DNA from: Candidatus Latescibacterota bacterium
GTDB lineage: Bacteria > Latescibacterota > UBA2968 > UBA8231
Length of the DNA stretch: 64,000 nucleotides
Direction: 5' to 3'
Assembly (NCBI GenBank): GCA_022819745.1
Contig: JAJEGS010000039.1
Span: forward strand, 248,001 to 312,000
Shown here: positions 27,098 through 36,801 of the stretch, in pieces
Layout: each line of letters opens with the position of its first letter
How positions within the stretch are numbered: position 1 is the stretch's first letter
Made by a program: the position numbers and the translations under genes
Notes under the pieces: model-generated
What the model was told of the DNA's origin: nothing
What the model saw: only the letters and a program-made list of their open reading frames with translations
The model's database searches: none

Positions 27098-27445
27098 ATG
27101 GGATTCGACATTAAGTGGGAGCGCATACAGGGTATTCTGATCGCGATAACTCTCGGTCGTATCGACGGTAGCAACGCCGATGAATTTCAAAAGGTCTTGG
27201 AGGCTGAAATAAATTCCGCCGACCAAGCCTTACTCTTGGACTTTGAGCGCGTTTCCTACATCAGCAGCGCCGGCCTTCGGATTGGCCTGATAATGGCTAA
27301 GCAATTCAACGAACCGGGCAAGCAATTTGGCATTTGTTCGCTCTCCGATCCGGTGAGCGAGATTATTTCCGCCAGCGGCTTTGATAAGATCATTTCGATT
27401 TATGAGTCTCGGGATGCGGCAATTGGCGAATTTAAGAACAATTAA
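27098..27445 (+). CDS. STAS-domain anti-sigma factor antagonist, copy 2
   Basis: Also 115 residues and a single STAS domain, with the same LDFERVSYISSAGLRIGLIM core and predicted phospho-acceptor Ser57. AACGGAGG lies ten bases before the ATG. The pattern of change compared with copy 1 keeps the core and varies the surface, as expected for functional paralogs. The 215 bases between the copies hold no gene that I can see, only a short ACGAC/GTCGT dyad. The small unknown gene follows after 45 bases. Confidence 0.85.
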   Translation: MGFDIKWERIQGILIAITLGRIDGSNADEFQKVLEAEINSADQALLLDFERVSYISSAGLRIGLIMAKQFNEPGKQFGICSLSDPVSEIISASGFDKIISIYESRDAAIGEFKNN

Positions 27446-27490
27446 GCAGACCCCTATCCCAACAACCACTTCACACGAGGAGTAACGAAG

Positions 27491-27775
27491 ATGAGCGACA
27501 TCAACAACGAAGAAAAAATTGGACAGATTAGAAGCTCGGTCGATTTAAATGTCTTAGGGGATAACATCTTGGACATTGCTGATTTCACCGTTGAGAAATA
27601 CGAGTTCAGGACCGACAGCACCCTCTCTCCCGAGATGCGCGCAGAAGCAGTCGAGAAGATAAAGGACGCATTGTGGAACAGGGTTGAGGAAATGAGACTG
27701 CGGCGCAAGCAAATTCTGGAAACGATGTTCAACTTAGCGGAAGTGACGCTCAATGAAGTAGTAGAGAAGAAGTAA
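27491..27775 (+). CDS. Small charged helical protein of unknown function
   Basis: The 94-residue protein begins MSDINNEEKIGQIRSSVDLN behind a good GAGGAG site. It is rich in Glu, Lys and Leu, with two predicted helices (about 48-66 and 66-94) that could form a coiled coil. I do not recognise a family. Its place directly after two STAS genes suggests a role in the same regulatory module, but that is context only. Confidence 0.55.
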   Translation: MSDINNEEKIGQIRSSVDLNVLGDNILDIADFTVEKYEFRTDSTLSPEMRAEAVEKIKDALWNRVEEMRLRRKQILETMFNLAEVTLNEVVEKK

Positions 27776-27794
27776 CAGCGTTTATTTCCCTAAG

Positions 27795-27910
27795 AAGCCT
27801 TTTTAAAATTCCCAGTACGCCCCGAGCGCGAGCGTATATCCGCCGACTTCAAGCGGTGCAAAAGCGACGTGTAAGGCGAGTGTAGTCCACTAGGAATTTT
27901 AAGAAGGCTT
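27795..27910. repeat. 116-bp element with 18-bp terminal inverted repeats
   Basis: The left arm (27795-27812, AAGCCTTTTTAAAATTCC) and the right arm (27893-27910) are inverted copies matching at 17 of 18 bases. The 80-base centre has no obvious ORF. The size and long arms fit a MITE or insertion-sequence remnant. It lies 34 bases before the PKS start codon and so separates the PKS from the STAS genes. Confidence 0.6.
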
Positions 27911-27944
27911 TTGCGTTATATATCGTCGAGGAGATTCCAAGAAA

Positions 27945-30900
27945 ATGAATTCACCAAAGCCCGAAGATGCCGTTGCCATCGTAGGATACAGCTACCGTAT
28001 GCCAGGCGGGATCAGCACCGACGACGATTTCTGGCGGCTGCTCAGTGAACGCGAGATCGTGCAGGAACCCGTAACCAACCGCTACGGCAGAGGCTACCGG
28101 CCAATCGGCGACTTCTCTGGTCCGGGCCGCTTCGCCAGTCCCTACGAAGGGCTGATCCGCGAGGATGGAGAAAAGAGCTTCGATCGCAGTCTCTTCGGGA
28201 TGTCGCACCACGAAATGCTGTCAGCCGATCCGCACGTGCGGATGCTATTGACCTGCACCTATGAGACCTGCGAGCGGGTCGGCTGGGATTTGCAGTCGTT
28301 GCGCAACAGCCGCACGGGCGTGTTCATCGGGGCCCAGGTTCCAGCGACGGCCAACTGGCGCCGGCCGCTGGGGGCAACTGAGTTTTCCATCGCCAGCATC
28401 AGCGTGGCCATGCTGGCCAACCGCATCTCCTACCACTTCAACTTGATGGGGCCGTCGCTCGCCTGCTGCACGGCTTGTTCCGCTAGCTTGACCGCGTTGC
28501 ACACGGCGATCAATGCGCTGCGCTCCGGCGACTGCGAGCAAGCCTTCCTCGGATCGGCCAATTACCTCGGATCGGCCCGGCTCAGCACCGGCTTCAATGC
28601 GTTGGGTGTGATCAGTTCGGACGGGAAGTGCCACTCCTTCGACGCGGAAGCTAATGGGTACATGCGCTCGGAAGGGGCGTTTGTCTTCGCGCTCAAACCC
28701 CTGGCTGCGGCCGAACGGGACGGGGACCCCATCCACGCCGTAGTAGAGGCGACCGCGGTCAATTCGGCCGGTGCCGCCGATGGCAGCGCCGGTCTAGCGC
28801 AGGGACGGTACATCACCGCACCTACTCGTCACGCACAGGTAGAATTGATGCGCACCGCCTGTACCCGTGCGGGCCGCACGCCGCAGGAGTTCGACTATAT
28901 CGAAGCTCATGCTACCGGCACCGTGGTCGGCGACCGCATTGAGGGCAACGCCATCGCCGCAGCGTTCGGCGGCGTCGAGCGCGACGTGCCGCTACGGGTT
29001 TCGGGCGTCAAGAGCAACGTGGGGCACATGGAAGCTGCCGCGTTCAGTTGCGCCCTGCTCAAGGTCGTGCTGATGATGCAGCGGCGCACCTTCGCACCGG
29101 TGTCAAAGAATTACCTAGTGCCGAATCCAGAGATCGACTTCGAAAGTTGCCCGATGCAGGTGCAGACCGACTGCGAACCGTTCCCCGACCACCCGGTGGT
29201 GATCGGCATCAACTCGTTCGGCTTTGGCGGGTCCAACGGGCACTGCGTGGTGCGCGAATACCGCCCCGAGCAACCCCGGATCTGGTCGGTGCCGCTGGCA
29301 CCCAAGGCCGGCTTCATGATCCCCCTATCGGCACGCACGTCTGGCGCGCTAGAAAAGAGCGCGCAACAGCTAGGGGAAGCGCTCGCTGAGCAGGAGCTGG
29401 ACCTCTATGCGCTAGCGGGCAATCTCAGCCGCCGCCGCACCCACTTCGCCGCACGTACCTCGTTCGCAGTACGCAACCAACAGGAACTGATTGAGGCACT
29501 AAAGGGCTTTGCGGAAGATCCAACTCCCGTCGCCATGGCCGATGAGGGCGAGCGGCGAATCGCGATGGTATTTTCCGGACAGGGCACGCAGTGGGCCGGT
29601 TGCGGCCGCTCCCTCTACGACGCCGATCCGGTTTTTCGCCGCGTTATTGATACCATTGAGGAACACTGGCGGGAGCACTCGGATATCTCGTTGCGCGAGG
29701 CATGTTTCTCCGCCCCCCAAGAGGCGCTCAATGAGGTCCAGCTAGCCCAGCCCGTCATCTTCATGATCCAGTGCGCCCTAGTAGAATTGTTCAAGACTTG
29801 GGGAGTCTATCCAGACTGCGTCGTCGGCCATAGCTCCGGCGAAGTAGCCGCTGCTTATGCCTGCGGGGCACTGTCCATAGCGGAGGCGACGCATCTAGTT
29901 TTCCATCGCGCCACATTGCAGCAGCGCAGGGCCGGTTCCGGTCGCATGCTGGCAATCGGCCTCGACCGGCCGGGTTTGGAGGAACTGCTCGACGCGTTGC
30001 AGATCCCCTTTCAGCCCGAAAACGACCGGGCAACGCAGGTCGAGATCGCCTGCGAGAACGCACCGGCCAGCACCGTCATTTGCGGCAAGGAGACCGCTTT
30101 ACAGCCCATCGTAGAAGAATTGGAGCGGCGCAACCTGCAGAATCGGCTGATTCCGGGCAATATCGCCTTCCATTCCAGCGCCATGGACCCGCTCAAAGAC
30201 GACGCACTGGCGGCCTTGTCCTTCCTGAACGATTGCAACTTCGATGCCGACATCCCACTCATTTCCTCGGTAACCGGTGAGCAAACGGAGCGGCTGGACA
30301 GCGCCTACTGGTGGGCGAATATCCGCCAGCCCGTGCGGTTCGCCGGGGCGATGGAAACCATCATGCGGGATTATCGGCCCGATGTCGTCCTCGAAATCGC
30401 GCCGCACAGCGCTTTGCAACCCACCATCGCGCAATGTCTGGAAGGCAATACTCAGGAAGCGACCTGCATTCCGACGCTCATGCGCGACACCGATGTCTGC
30501 CTCGGCTTCCAGGAAGCCCTCGGAGCGCTATTCAGGGCTGGCGTAGAACTGGACTTCGCCGCGCAGTACCCGCGCCCCGAACCGATCGCCCATCTGCTGC
30601 CCGGCTATCCGCGCGACGAGCAGGGGGAGGGCGACGAGATGAGCGACGACGAGATGTTCCTCAATCTGGGCGAGTACGCCCACGGCCCGCTGATCGGCCA
30701 TCAGGTGCCGTGCGAACACCTGCTGTTCGAAGCGCGGCTGTCAGAGCGAGACTTTCCCTGGCTGGCAGAACACCGCGTGCATCACGCCTCGATCATGCCG
30801 GCGGCTGGGTACATCGAACTGCTCCTGCAGGCGTTCGAGGGCGTTCCACTGCATGTCGAAACGCTCGAATTCCTCCAGCCGTGTCCGATCCCCAAGACGC

Positions 30901-33900
30901 CGGTGCGGCTGCATACCGAGTTGTTTCCGGTCGCCAACACACCGGACGAATTCACCTTCACCATCTCGTCCCGATCCTACGAAACCGAGGCACACAGCGA
31001 ATTGCACTCTCGCGGCAAGGTGCGCCTAGTGAGCAGCGACCACCCAGTAAACGCGCCGCTGCGCCTAGCAGATATCGACACCACTCCGTTCGAGCCTTAC
31101 TACTTCGTGGGCGAAAGCGATTTCTACGAGCGCGTGGATGCCAGCCTCGGCGAGACCTTCCAGTACGGTCCTTATTTCCAGAACATCCAGCGCGTTCTAG
31201 CCGACAACAGCACGGGAGACTATCTGTTCGACGTCGAGATGGATGAGCAGTTATGGACGACTGGTCGCGCGGAAGGGTACGTCGCCAACCCCGCGTTGCT
31301 CGACGGCGGGTTGCAGATTTTCCTCTATCATTTGCTGCGCGCAACGGACATCTTCGCCCTCCCGCAGCGCGCCCAAAGTGTGACGTTTCTGCGTCCGCCG
31401 ACCGGACCGCGTCTCACCTGCCACGTGAAGAAAGACCCCGATTGGGCGGATGTGAACGAACTGGGGCAGTTCACGGAGCGGCGCGGCGAGCGCTCCGGCG
31501 GCAGCATCCGTTTCTACGACGGTGACACGGGCGATCTGGTCTTGTGTATTGACGCGTACGTCTCCTTCAATTCCAACCCGCGCTGGAACGACCTGCCGCA
31601 CAGCAAGCACATCGTCTCTTGGCAGCCCAAGTTCGTCGCGGACGCGCAGTCTTTCCTGCATCGCCTGCCGGATGGCGAAATCGAACCTGCGGCGTTAATC
31701 GCCGCCCTTGAGCAGCCCGGCACCGACGACCGCTACGCCTGCCACGTCGTCGAGTTCGCGGGCGGACACCCCCCTGAGCAAACCATCCTCAATCAATGCC
31801 TCGACTACCTCGGAAGTGCCGATGCGCAGACTGAGTTCTGGCTGGTCGGCAATACGCAGGAGCAGACCCGCGCCCACTACGACGCCTTCCACAGCCACGA
31901 TGCCGCCCTGCGCTTTGCATGTCTTGATCTCGCCACAGAGCAGACACCGGAACTAGATACCGGCCTGCTGCGGCCGCACGCCGCCGAGATACTCCTGCTC
32001 CATGGAGACGCCGCGGAGTTGGGGACGGAGCAATGGCGCTTGCTGCGCCGCCTAGCGGTCCCCGGCGGCCTAGCACTAGTCGCACACGCCAAAGGCGAAA
32101 CGATTGAACCAGACGCCGACTGGACCACAGTGCGCACCGGCCAGCGCACCACCTTGCTACAGGCACCACAAACCGTCGCGGACACCCCTCAGCAACTACC
32201 CGGCCCCCGCTGGGTAATCGGCGAGCCGGACAGCCTGTCGGATCAGTGGCTGGCGCTCCTCGATTCGCCCGAGGTGACCGCCATTCCCTATGCGGATCTG
32301 GCAGACGACCGCATAGGCGCACTTGCTGACTGGCCCGCAGCGACAGACCTGCAGGCAATCGACATCTTCTGCGGCTCTGACCCGCACGACCCGACTGGCG
32401 AAAAGCTGGTAGCACGCCTAGTTGCCTTCGTCAAGGCACTGATACCCTTCCGGGTGGCGCAGGCGCGCTGCCCCTGCCGCTTGACCGTGGTAACGCGCCG
32501 CGCCGCGTTAGAAGTGGAGGACCCGCGCGCGAGTGCCGTGTGGGGAGCGTTCCGCAGCATAGGCCAGGAAATCGCTGCGGACGTAGGCACGGAGGCGCAG
32601 ATCGATTTCCGGCTGGTGGATCTGGACGCCCCGGAGGACCTACAGACGCTGGCCTGGCTCGGCACCTGCGACTTGCGAGAGCGCGAGCTGGCAGTGCGTC
32701 ACAACCAAGTATGGACGCCGCGACTGATCAGTATCCGGGAGCGGTCGCCGCTCGTACCGGCGGACGAGGAGACCCCGTACCGACTAGTCCTAGACAATCC
32801 GGGGCAGATCGGCGGCCTGCAGATGAAGACTTACCAACCTGCATCCCTAGGACCGCACGACGTAGAGATCGACGTGGCGGCCGCGGCGCTCAACTTCCGC
32901 GACGTCATGGTGACGCTGGGGTTGCTACCGGCCCTGTCCTACGAACGCTCGGCGCTGGGCCGCACGGTGGGGATGGAGGCCAGCGGAATCGTCCGCCGCG
33001 TCGGCCATGCCGTGCGCGCATGCCGCGTCGGCGATGCCGTGGCCTTTACCCAAGGCGGGTGCATCACCAATCGCGCCGTAGTCAACGAGCACCTAGTGTT
33101 CGCTAAACCCGCATCCCTGAGCATGGAGGAGGCCGCTTCAGTACTGTCGGTTTACGTCACCGCGTACTATTCGCTGATTCACCTAGCTCGCCTGCGCAAA
33201 GGCCAGCGCGTCCTCATCCACTCGGCCATGGGCGGCGTCGGCCAAGCGGCCATCGCCCTAGCTAGACACGCGGGAACAGAGATCTACGCCACGGCCGGCA
33301 GTGAGAGCAAGCGAGAGCAACTGCGTGCGCTGGGCGTGCGCGCGGCGTTCGATTCGCACAGCTACGACTGGTACGACGAACTAATGGCAGCGACCGGCGG
33401 TGAGGGAGTAGATGTGGTACTGAACTCCCTCGCTGGCCGCCACATCACCCTGTGTCTGGAGGCGTTGCGTCCGGGCGGCTGGCACTGCGAGATCGGCAAG
33501 GTCGATATCTACTCCAACAACGCGCTCAGCCTGAGCGTCTTCCGCAAAAACTTGCGCTTTGCAGCGATCGACATCGACCGCATGATGAGCGACGACCCCG
33601 TATTGGCGCACGAGCTTTCGCAGGAGTGCATGAACCTGCTGGAGCAAGGTGCTGTGCCGCCATTGCCGATCACCTCCTTCCCCTACCGCGACTATGCCCA
33701 AGCGCTGCGCTTGATGACCACCGGCCAGCACACCGGCAAACTGGTTCTACAGGCACCGGAGGAACCGAGCGATCACTCACTCCCGATCGTCGATCTGCGC
33801 CCATTCCTCGACCCCGACGCGACCTACTTGGTCACCGGCGGGATGGGCGGATTCGGCAAGCTATTGCTGCCCTATCTAGCGTCCGCTGGTGCGCGTCATC

Positions 33901-34985
33901 TCACCTTGCTAGACCGCGACCCTCAGCGCCGCCGCAGTGCGGACTGGGTTCGGAAAACCAGTGCTCTGTGGTACCTCGCGGAAGAGGAGGAGATCGACAT
34001 CGACATCGTCCTAGGCGACATCGCCGCAGAGGCGGACGTCCGGCGCTGTATCGACGGGTTGCAGCGACCGCTGAAAGGCATATTCCACCTCGCAGGCACG
34101 TTGGACGATTGCCTGCTAACCGACCTGACTAACGAATCGCTGGCCAAGGTATTCGCTCCCAAGGCGCGCGGCGCCCTCAATCTCCATCTGGCGACGGCCG
34201 ACTGCCCCCTCGACCACTTCGTGCTGTTCTCTTCCATCGCTTCGACATTGGGCAACCCAGGACAGGTCAACTACAGCGCCGCCAATGGGTTTTTGGATGG
34301 CCTAGCGGCCTTCCGCCGCCGCCAGGGACTGCCCGCACTGTGCTACAACCTAGCTGCGGTCGCCGAGGCTGGCATGGCCTCGCGCAATCTGCACGTGCTG
34401 CGCATAACGCGGTCGTCGGGCATGCCGCCGATCAGCGCCGATTTCGCCATTACCAACCTCGATTACGCCATGCGCAGCATGGACGACCAAGATCACCTGA
34501 TCACCGCCCTGTTCGCCCGCCCGCCATTGACCGTTGACTCGCCCGATTACATGCGCACCGGACGCATGCTCAGCAACCCGGACGCATTCGCGGTCGATAC
34601 CGGCGGCCAACTTACGCTGGACACCGTGGTGGATCAGATCGCCAGCAAGGTCGCCGAACTGTGCGGACACGACGAAGGTGGCGTGGAGGAACCCTTGTCC
34701 AGCTTCGGACTCACGTCGATCTCGGTCGCCGAACTGGGAGGGTTCATCCGCATGCAGTTCAACTATCAGGTTAGCGCCCTCGAGTTGATGACTACGGCCT
34801 CCTCGCTGTCGTTGGCTCAGGACATCATCCACGGCAAGAAGGATGTTGAAGAGGACCAAGCCGAGACGGATGCGACCGAACTAGAGACCGACTCCCTTGC
34901 CGACCAGCAGCGCGTCCGCCGCGCACCATCGGCTTTCGCCAACGCACTCGCAGACCACTTTCCACAGGGGCCGGTGTCGAATTGA
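27945..34985 (+). CDS. Type I reducing polyketide synthase, KS-AT-DH-(degenerate MT)-ER-KR-ACP
   Basis: The 2346-residue protein starts behind GAGGAG. Domains in order: ketosynthase about 8-430 (Cys178 in CCTACSAS, His322 in EAHATGT, His361 in NVGHME); acyltransferase about 545-870 (GQGTQW, Ser630 in GHSSGE); dehydratase about 915-1210 (His943 in HRVHHASIMPAAGY, Asp1120 in LLDGGLQ); a degraded methyltransferase-like region about 1230-1430 (HAAEILLLHGD, AVPGGLALVAHAKG) without a recognisable SAM-binding glycine motif; enoylreductase about 1615-1935 (HSAMGGVGQAA); ketoreductase about 1955-2150 (TGGMGGFG, Tyr2110); carrier protein about 2230-2310 with Ser2258 in FGLTSIS, where the usual Asp is Thr. 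This is the layout of iterative highly reducing synthases that make fatty-acid-like chains. No thioesterase is present, so release probably relies on the reductase fusion encoded two genes downstream. Confidence 0.9.
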   Translation: MNSPKPEDAVAIVGYSYRMPGGISTDDDFWRLLSEREIVQEPVTNRYGRGYRPIGDFSGPGRFASPYEGLIREDGEKSFDRSLFGMSHHEMLSADPHVRMLLTCTYETCERVGWDLQSLRNSRTGVFIGAQVPATANWRRPLGATEFSIASISVAMLANRISYHFNLMGPSLACCTACSASLTALHTAINALRSGDCEQAFLGSANYLGSARLSTGFNALGVISSDGKCHSFDAEANGYMRSEGAFVFALKPLAAAERDGDPIHAVVEATAVNSAGAADGSAGLAQGRYITAPTRHAQVELMRTACTRAGRTPQEFDYIEAHATGTVVGDRIEGNAIAAAFGGVERDVPLRVSGVKSNVGHMEAAAFSCALLKVVLMMQRRTFAPVSKNYLVPNPEIDFESCPMQVQTDCEPFPDHPVVIGINSFGFGGSNGHCVVREYRPEQPRIWSVPLAPKAGFMIPLSARTSGALEKSAQQLGEALAEQELDLYALAGNLSRRRTHFAARTSFAVRNQQELIEALKGFAEDPTPVAMADEGERRIAMVFSGQGTQWAGCGRSLYDADPVFRRVIDTIEEHWREHSDISLREACFSAPQEALNEVQLAQPVIFMIQCALVELFKTWGVYPDCVVGHSSGEVAAAYACGALSIAEATHLVFHRATLQQRRAGSGRMLAIGLDRPGLEELLDALQIPFQPENDRATQVEIACENAPASTVICGKETALQPIVEELERRNLQNRLIPGNIAFHSSAMDPLKDDALAALSFLNDCNFDADIPLISSVTGEQTERLDSAYWWANIRQPVRFAGAMETIMRDYRPDVVLEIAPHSALQPTIAQCLEGNTQEATCIPTLMRDTDVCLGFQEALGALFRAGVELDFAAQYPRPEPIAHLLPGYPRDEQGEGDEMSDDEMFLNLGEYAHGPLIGHQVPCEHLLFEARLSERDFPWLAEHRVHHASIMPAAGYIELLLQAFEGVPLHVETLEFLQPCPIPKTPVRLHTELFPVANTPDEFTFTISSRSYETEAHSELHSRGKVRLVSSDHPVNAPLRLADIDTTPFEPYYFVGESDFYERVDASLGETFQYGPYFQNIQRVLADNSTGDYLFDVEMDEQLWTTGRAEGYVANPALLDGGLQIFLYHLLRATDIFALPQRAQSVTFLRPPTGPRLTCHVKKDPDWADVNELGQFTERRGERSGGSIRFYDGDTGDLVLCIDAYVSFNSNPRWNDLPHSKHIVSWQPKFVADAQSFLHRLPDGEIEPAALIAALEQPGTDDRYACHVVEFAGGHPPEQTILNQCLDYLGSADAQTEFWLVGNTQEQTRAHYDAFHSHDAALRFACLDLATEQTPELDTGLLRPHAAEILLLHGDAAELGTEQWRLLRRLAVPGGLALVAHAKGETIEPDADWTTVRTGQRTTLLQAPQTVADTPQQLPGPRWVIGEPDSLSDQWLALLDSPEVTAIPYADLADDRIGALADWPAATDLQAIDIFCGSDPHDPTGEKLVARLVAFVKALIPFRVAQARCPCRLTVVTRRAALEVEDPRASAVWGAFRSIGQEIAADVGTEAQIDFRLVDLDAPEDLQTLAWLGTCDLRERELAVRHNQVWTPRLISIRERSPLVPADEETPYRLVLDNPGQIGGLQMKTYQPASLGPHDVEIDVAAAALNFRDVMVTLGLLPALSYERSALGRTVGMEASGIVRRVGHAVRACRVGDAVAFTQGGCITNRAVVNEHLVFAKPASLSMEEAASVLSVYVTAYYSLIHLARLRKGQRVLIHSAMGGVGQAAIALARHAGTEIYATAGSESKREQLRALGVRAAFDSHSYDWYDELMAATGGEGVDVVLNSLAGRHITLCLEALRPGGWHCEIGKVDIYSNNALSLSVFRKNLRFAAIDIDRMMSDDPVLAHELSQECMNLLEQGAVPPLPITSFPYRDYAQALRLMTTGQHTGKLVLQAPEEPSDHSLPIVDLRPFLDPDATYLVTGGMGGFGKLLLPYLASAGARHLTLLDRDPQRRRSADWVRKTSALWYLAEEEEIDIDIVLGDIAAEADVRRCIDGLQRPLKGIFHLAGTLDDCLLTDLTNESLAKVFAPKARGALNLHLATADCPLDHFVLFSSIASTLGNPGQVNYSAANGFLDGLAAFRRRQGLPALCYNLAAVAEAGMASRNLHVLRITRSSGMPPISADFAITNLDYAMRSMDDQDHLITALFARPPLTVDSPDYMRTGRMLSNPDAFAVDTGGQLTLDTVVDQIASKVAELCGHDEGGVEEPLSSFGLTSISVAELGGFIRMQFNYQVSALELMTTASSLSLAQDIIHGKKDVEEDQAETDATELETDSLADQQRVRRAPSAFANALADHFPQGPVSN

Positions 34986-35036
34986 GCACCTTCCCTGTGC
35001 GCCAACCCTAAAAAGAGGGATAGAGGGAATTTTGCC

Positions 35037-36761
35037 ATGCCTAATGCTCTTCTGGTTTATCCCGAACATCCACCAACCTACTGGGGGGGAAACTTTGCGC
35101 TGGAGATCGTGGGAATAAAGGCGGCCTTTCCACCTCTCGGTCTGCTCACTATCGCCGCGATGTTTCCACCGGAATACGATCTCCGCGTCGTGGATATGAA
35201 TGTGACTTCCCTAGAGGAGTCGGACTTGGAGTGGGCTGATATGGTGTTTACATCCACCATGATCATTCAGCAAGTCTCTCTGCAGGCGGTTATCGAGCGA
35301 TGTAATCAGGCTGGCGTTCCCGTGGTGGCCGGGGGACCCCACCCCACCACATTTCACGATGAGATTGAAGGCGTGGATCATTTTGTGCTGGATGAGGCTG
35401 AGGAAATCTTTCCAGAGTTTCTGCGCGATCTGGCAAGCGGTAAGGCCAAAGCGATTTATCGGGAGCCGCGCAAACCGGATGTTACCCAGACGCCGGTCCC
35501 ACGGTTTGACCTCATCGATATGAAGAATTACGACATAATGGGCGTGCAGTTCTCGCGCGGGTGTCCATTCGACTGTGAATTCTGCGACATCACCAAGCTC
35601 TATGGTCGCGTGCCCCGAACCAAGACCCCCGATCAGATGGTGAACGAGTTTGAATTGCTGTATCGACTGGGCTGGCGAGGCCAGGTTTTCCTGGTTGATG
35701 ACAACTTCATCGGCAACAAGCGAGATGCGATGAATCTGCTGCCGGTGCTCGCCGATTGGCAAAGGGCACATAGGTATCCCTTTACATTGACCACCGAAGC
35801 GAGTGTGAATCTCGCCCGAATGGATGAATTGATGGATGCTATGGTCGAAGCGGGTTTCGACACTGTGTTTCTGGGCATTGAAACCCCCAATCCCAAGGCA
35901 TTGCTCAAGACCAAGAAACCGCAGAATATCAGCAAGCGGGAAGAGAATTATCTCTTCAATGCCGTTCGCAAAATCCAGCAGCAAGGAATGCAAGTTCAGG
36001 GAGGATTCATCTTGGGCCTAGATGATGATGATGAGAGTGTGTTTGATACCCAGATCGAGTTTATCCAAGAGGTGGGCATTCCCGTGGCCCCAATCTATAT
36101 GTTGACTGCTGTGAGGGGCACGGATATGTACAATCGTCTAAAGTCGGAAAACCGGATTTTGGAGGTTTCCATCGGGGGTAACGCTATGACCCTCAACTTC
36201 AAGCCAGAGATGGATCCCAAGATATTGATTGAGGGATATCGACGCGTGACCACCACGCTCTATGATCCGACGCTCGAGAACTATTTCAAGCGCTGTTTGA
36301 CGTTGTTTAAGCACCTCAAGCCAGTCCCACATCTGCTGAAACCGAGGAGTAAGAATGCGATTTATGCAGAGCTTATGGGTGTGCGCGGGAGGCTTGCTGC
36401 CAATCAAGTTCCTGCCTATATGAACTTCATCGCCAAAGTGGCCAAGAATCATCCTCAAATGCTCTCGAAAGCGATCCGCCTAGCTGGCTTGGGCTACCAC
36501 TTTGAAAAAATCACCAGTCAGCAGGATGCTATCTATGGCTTTAAGGAATTTCTGTCAGCCGAGTTGGAGATGTTCAAGCAAGCGCGAGTTCAGGATGGGG
36601 AAGAATTCAAGAACCAGCGGCAAGCGTTGTTCACGCGAGTTCAGAGGCGCTACAAATCAATACCCAATGAATTTCGCTACAATGAAGATGGAATTGAGCA
36701 TGCTTTGGCGACCTTCCGATTCGCCGTGAATGCACAAGCAGAACACTTGGCGGCGATGTAA
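35037..36761 (+). CDS. B12-binding-domain radical SAM enzyme (DUF4070-type)
   Basis: The 574-residue protein has an N-terminal cobalamin-binding-like fold (about 5-140, VVDMNVTSLEESDLEWADMV, VPVVAGGPHPTTF) and a radical SAM barrel with the cluster motif Cys176-x3-Cys180-x2-Cys183 in RGCPFDCEFCD. The SAM-binding and product strands are FLVDDNFIGNK and FLGIETPN. The C-terminal helical region (about 410-574) resembles DUF4070. Relatives act on hopanoids, lipids and other unactivated carbons, often as methylases. It follows the PKS by 51 bases and likely modifies the PKS-derived chain. It is AT-richer than the PKS gene. Confidence 0.85.
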   Translation: MPNALLVYPEHPPTYWGGNFALEIVGIKAAFPPLGLLTIAAMFPPEYDLRVVDMNVTSLEESDLEWADMVFTSTMIIQQVSLQAVIERCNQAGVPVVAGGPHPTTFHDEIEGVDHFVLDEAEEIFPEFLRDLASGKAKAIYREPRKPDVTQTPVPRFDLIDMKNYDIMGVQFSRGCPFDCEFCDITKLYGRVPRTKTPDQMVNEFELLYRLGWRGQVFLVDDNFIGNKRDAMNLLPVLADWQRAHRYPFTLTTEASVNLARMDELMDAMVEAGFDTVFLGIETPNPKALLKTKKPQNISKREENYLFNAVRKIQQQGMQVQGGFILGLDDDDESVFDTQIEFIQEVGIPVAPIYMLTAVRGTDMYNRLKSENRILEVSIGGNAMTLNFKPEMDPKILIEGYRRVTTTLYDPTLENYFKRCLTLFKHLKPVPHLLKPRSKNAIYAELMGVRGRLAANQVPAYMNFIAKVAKNHPQMLSKAIRLAGLGYHFEKITSQQDAIYGFKEFLSAELEMFKQARVQDGEEFKNQRQALFTRVQRRYKSIPNEFRYNEDGIEHALATFRFAVNAQAEHLAAM

Positions 36762-36801
36762 CAAATAAATCCAAATTTGCACGATTTTAAGGAAAGGAAA
36801 C

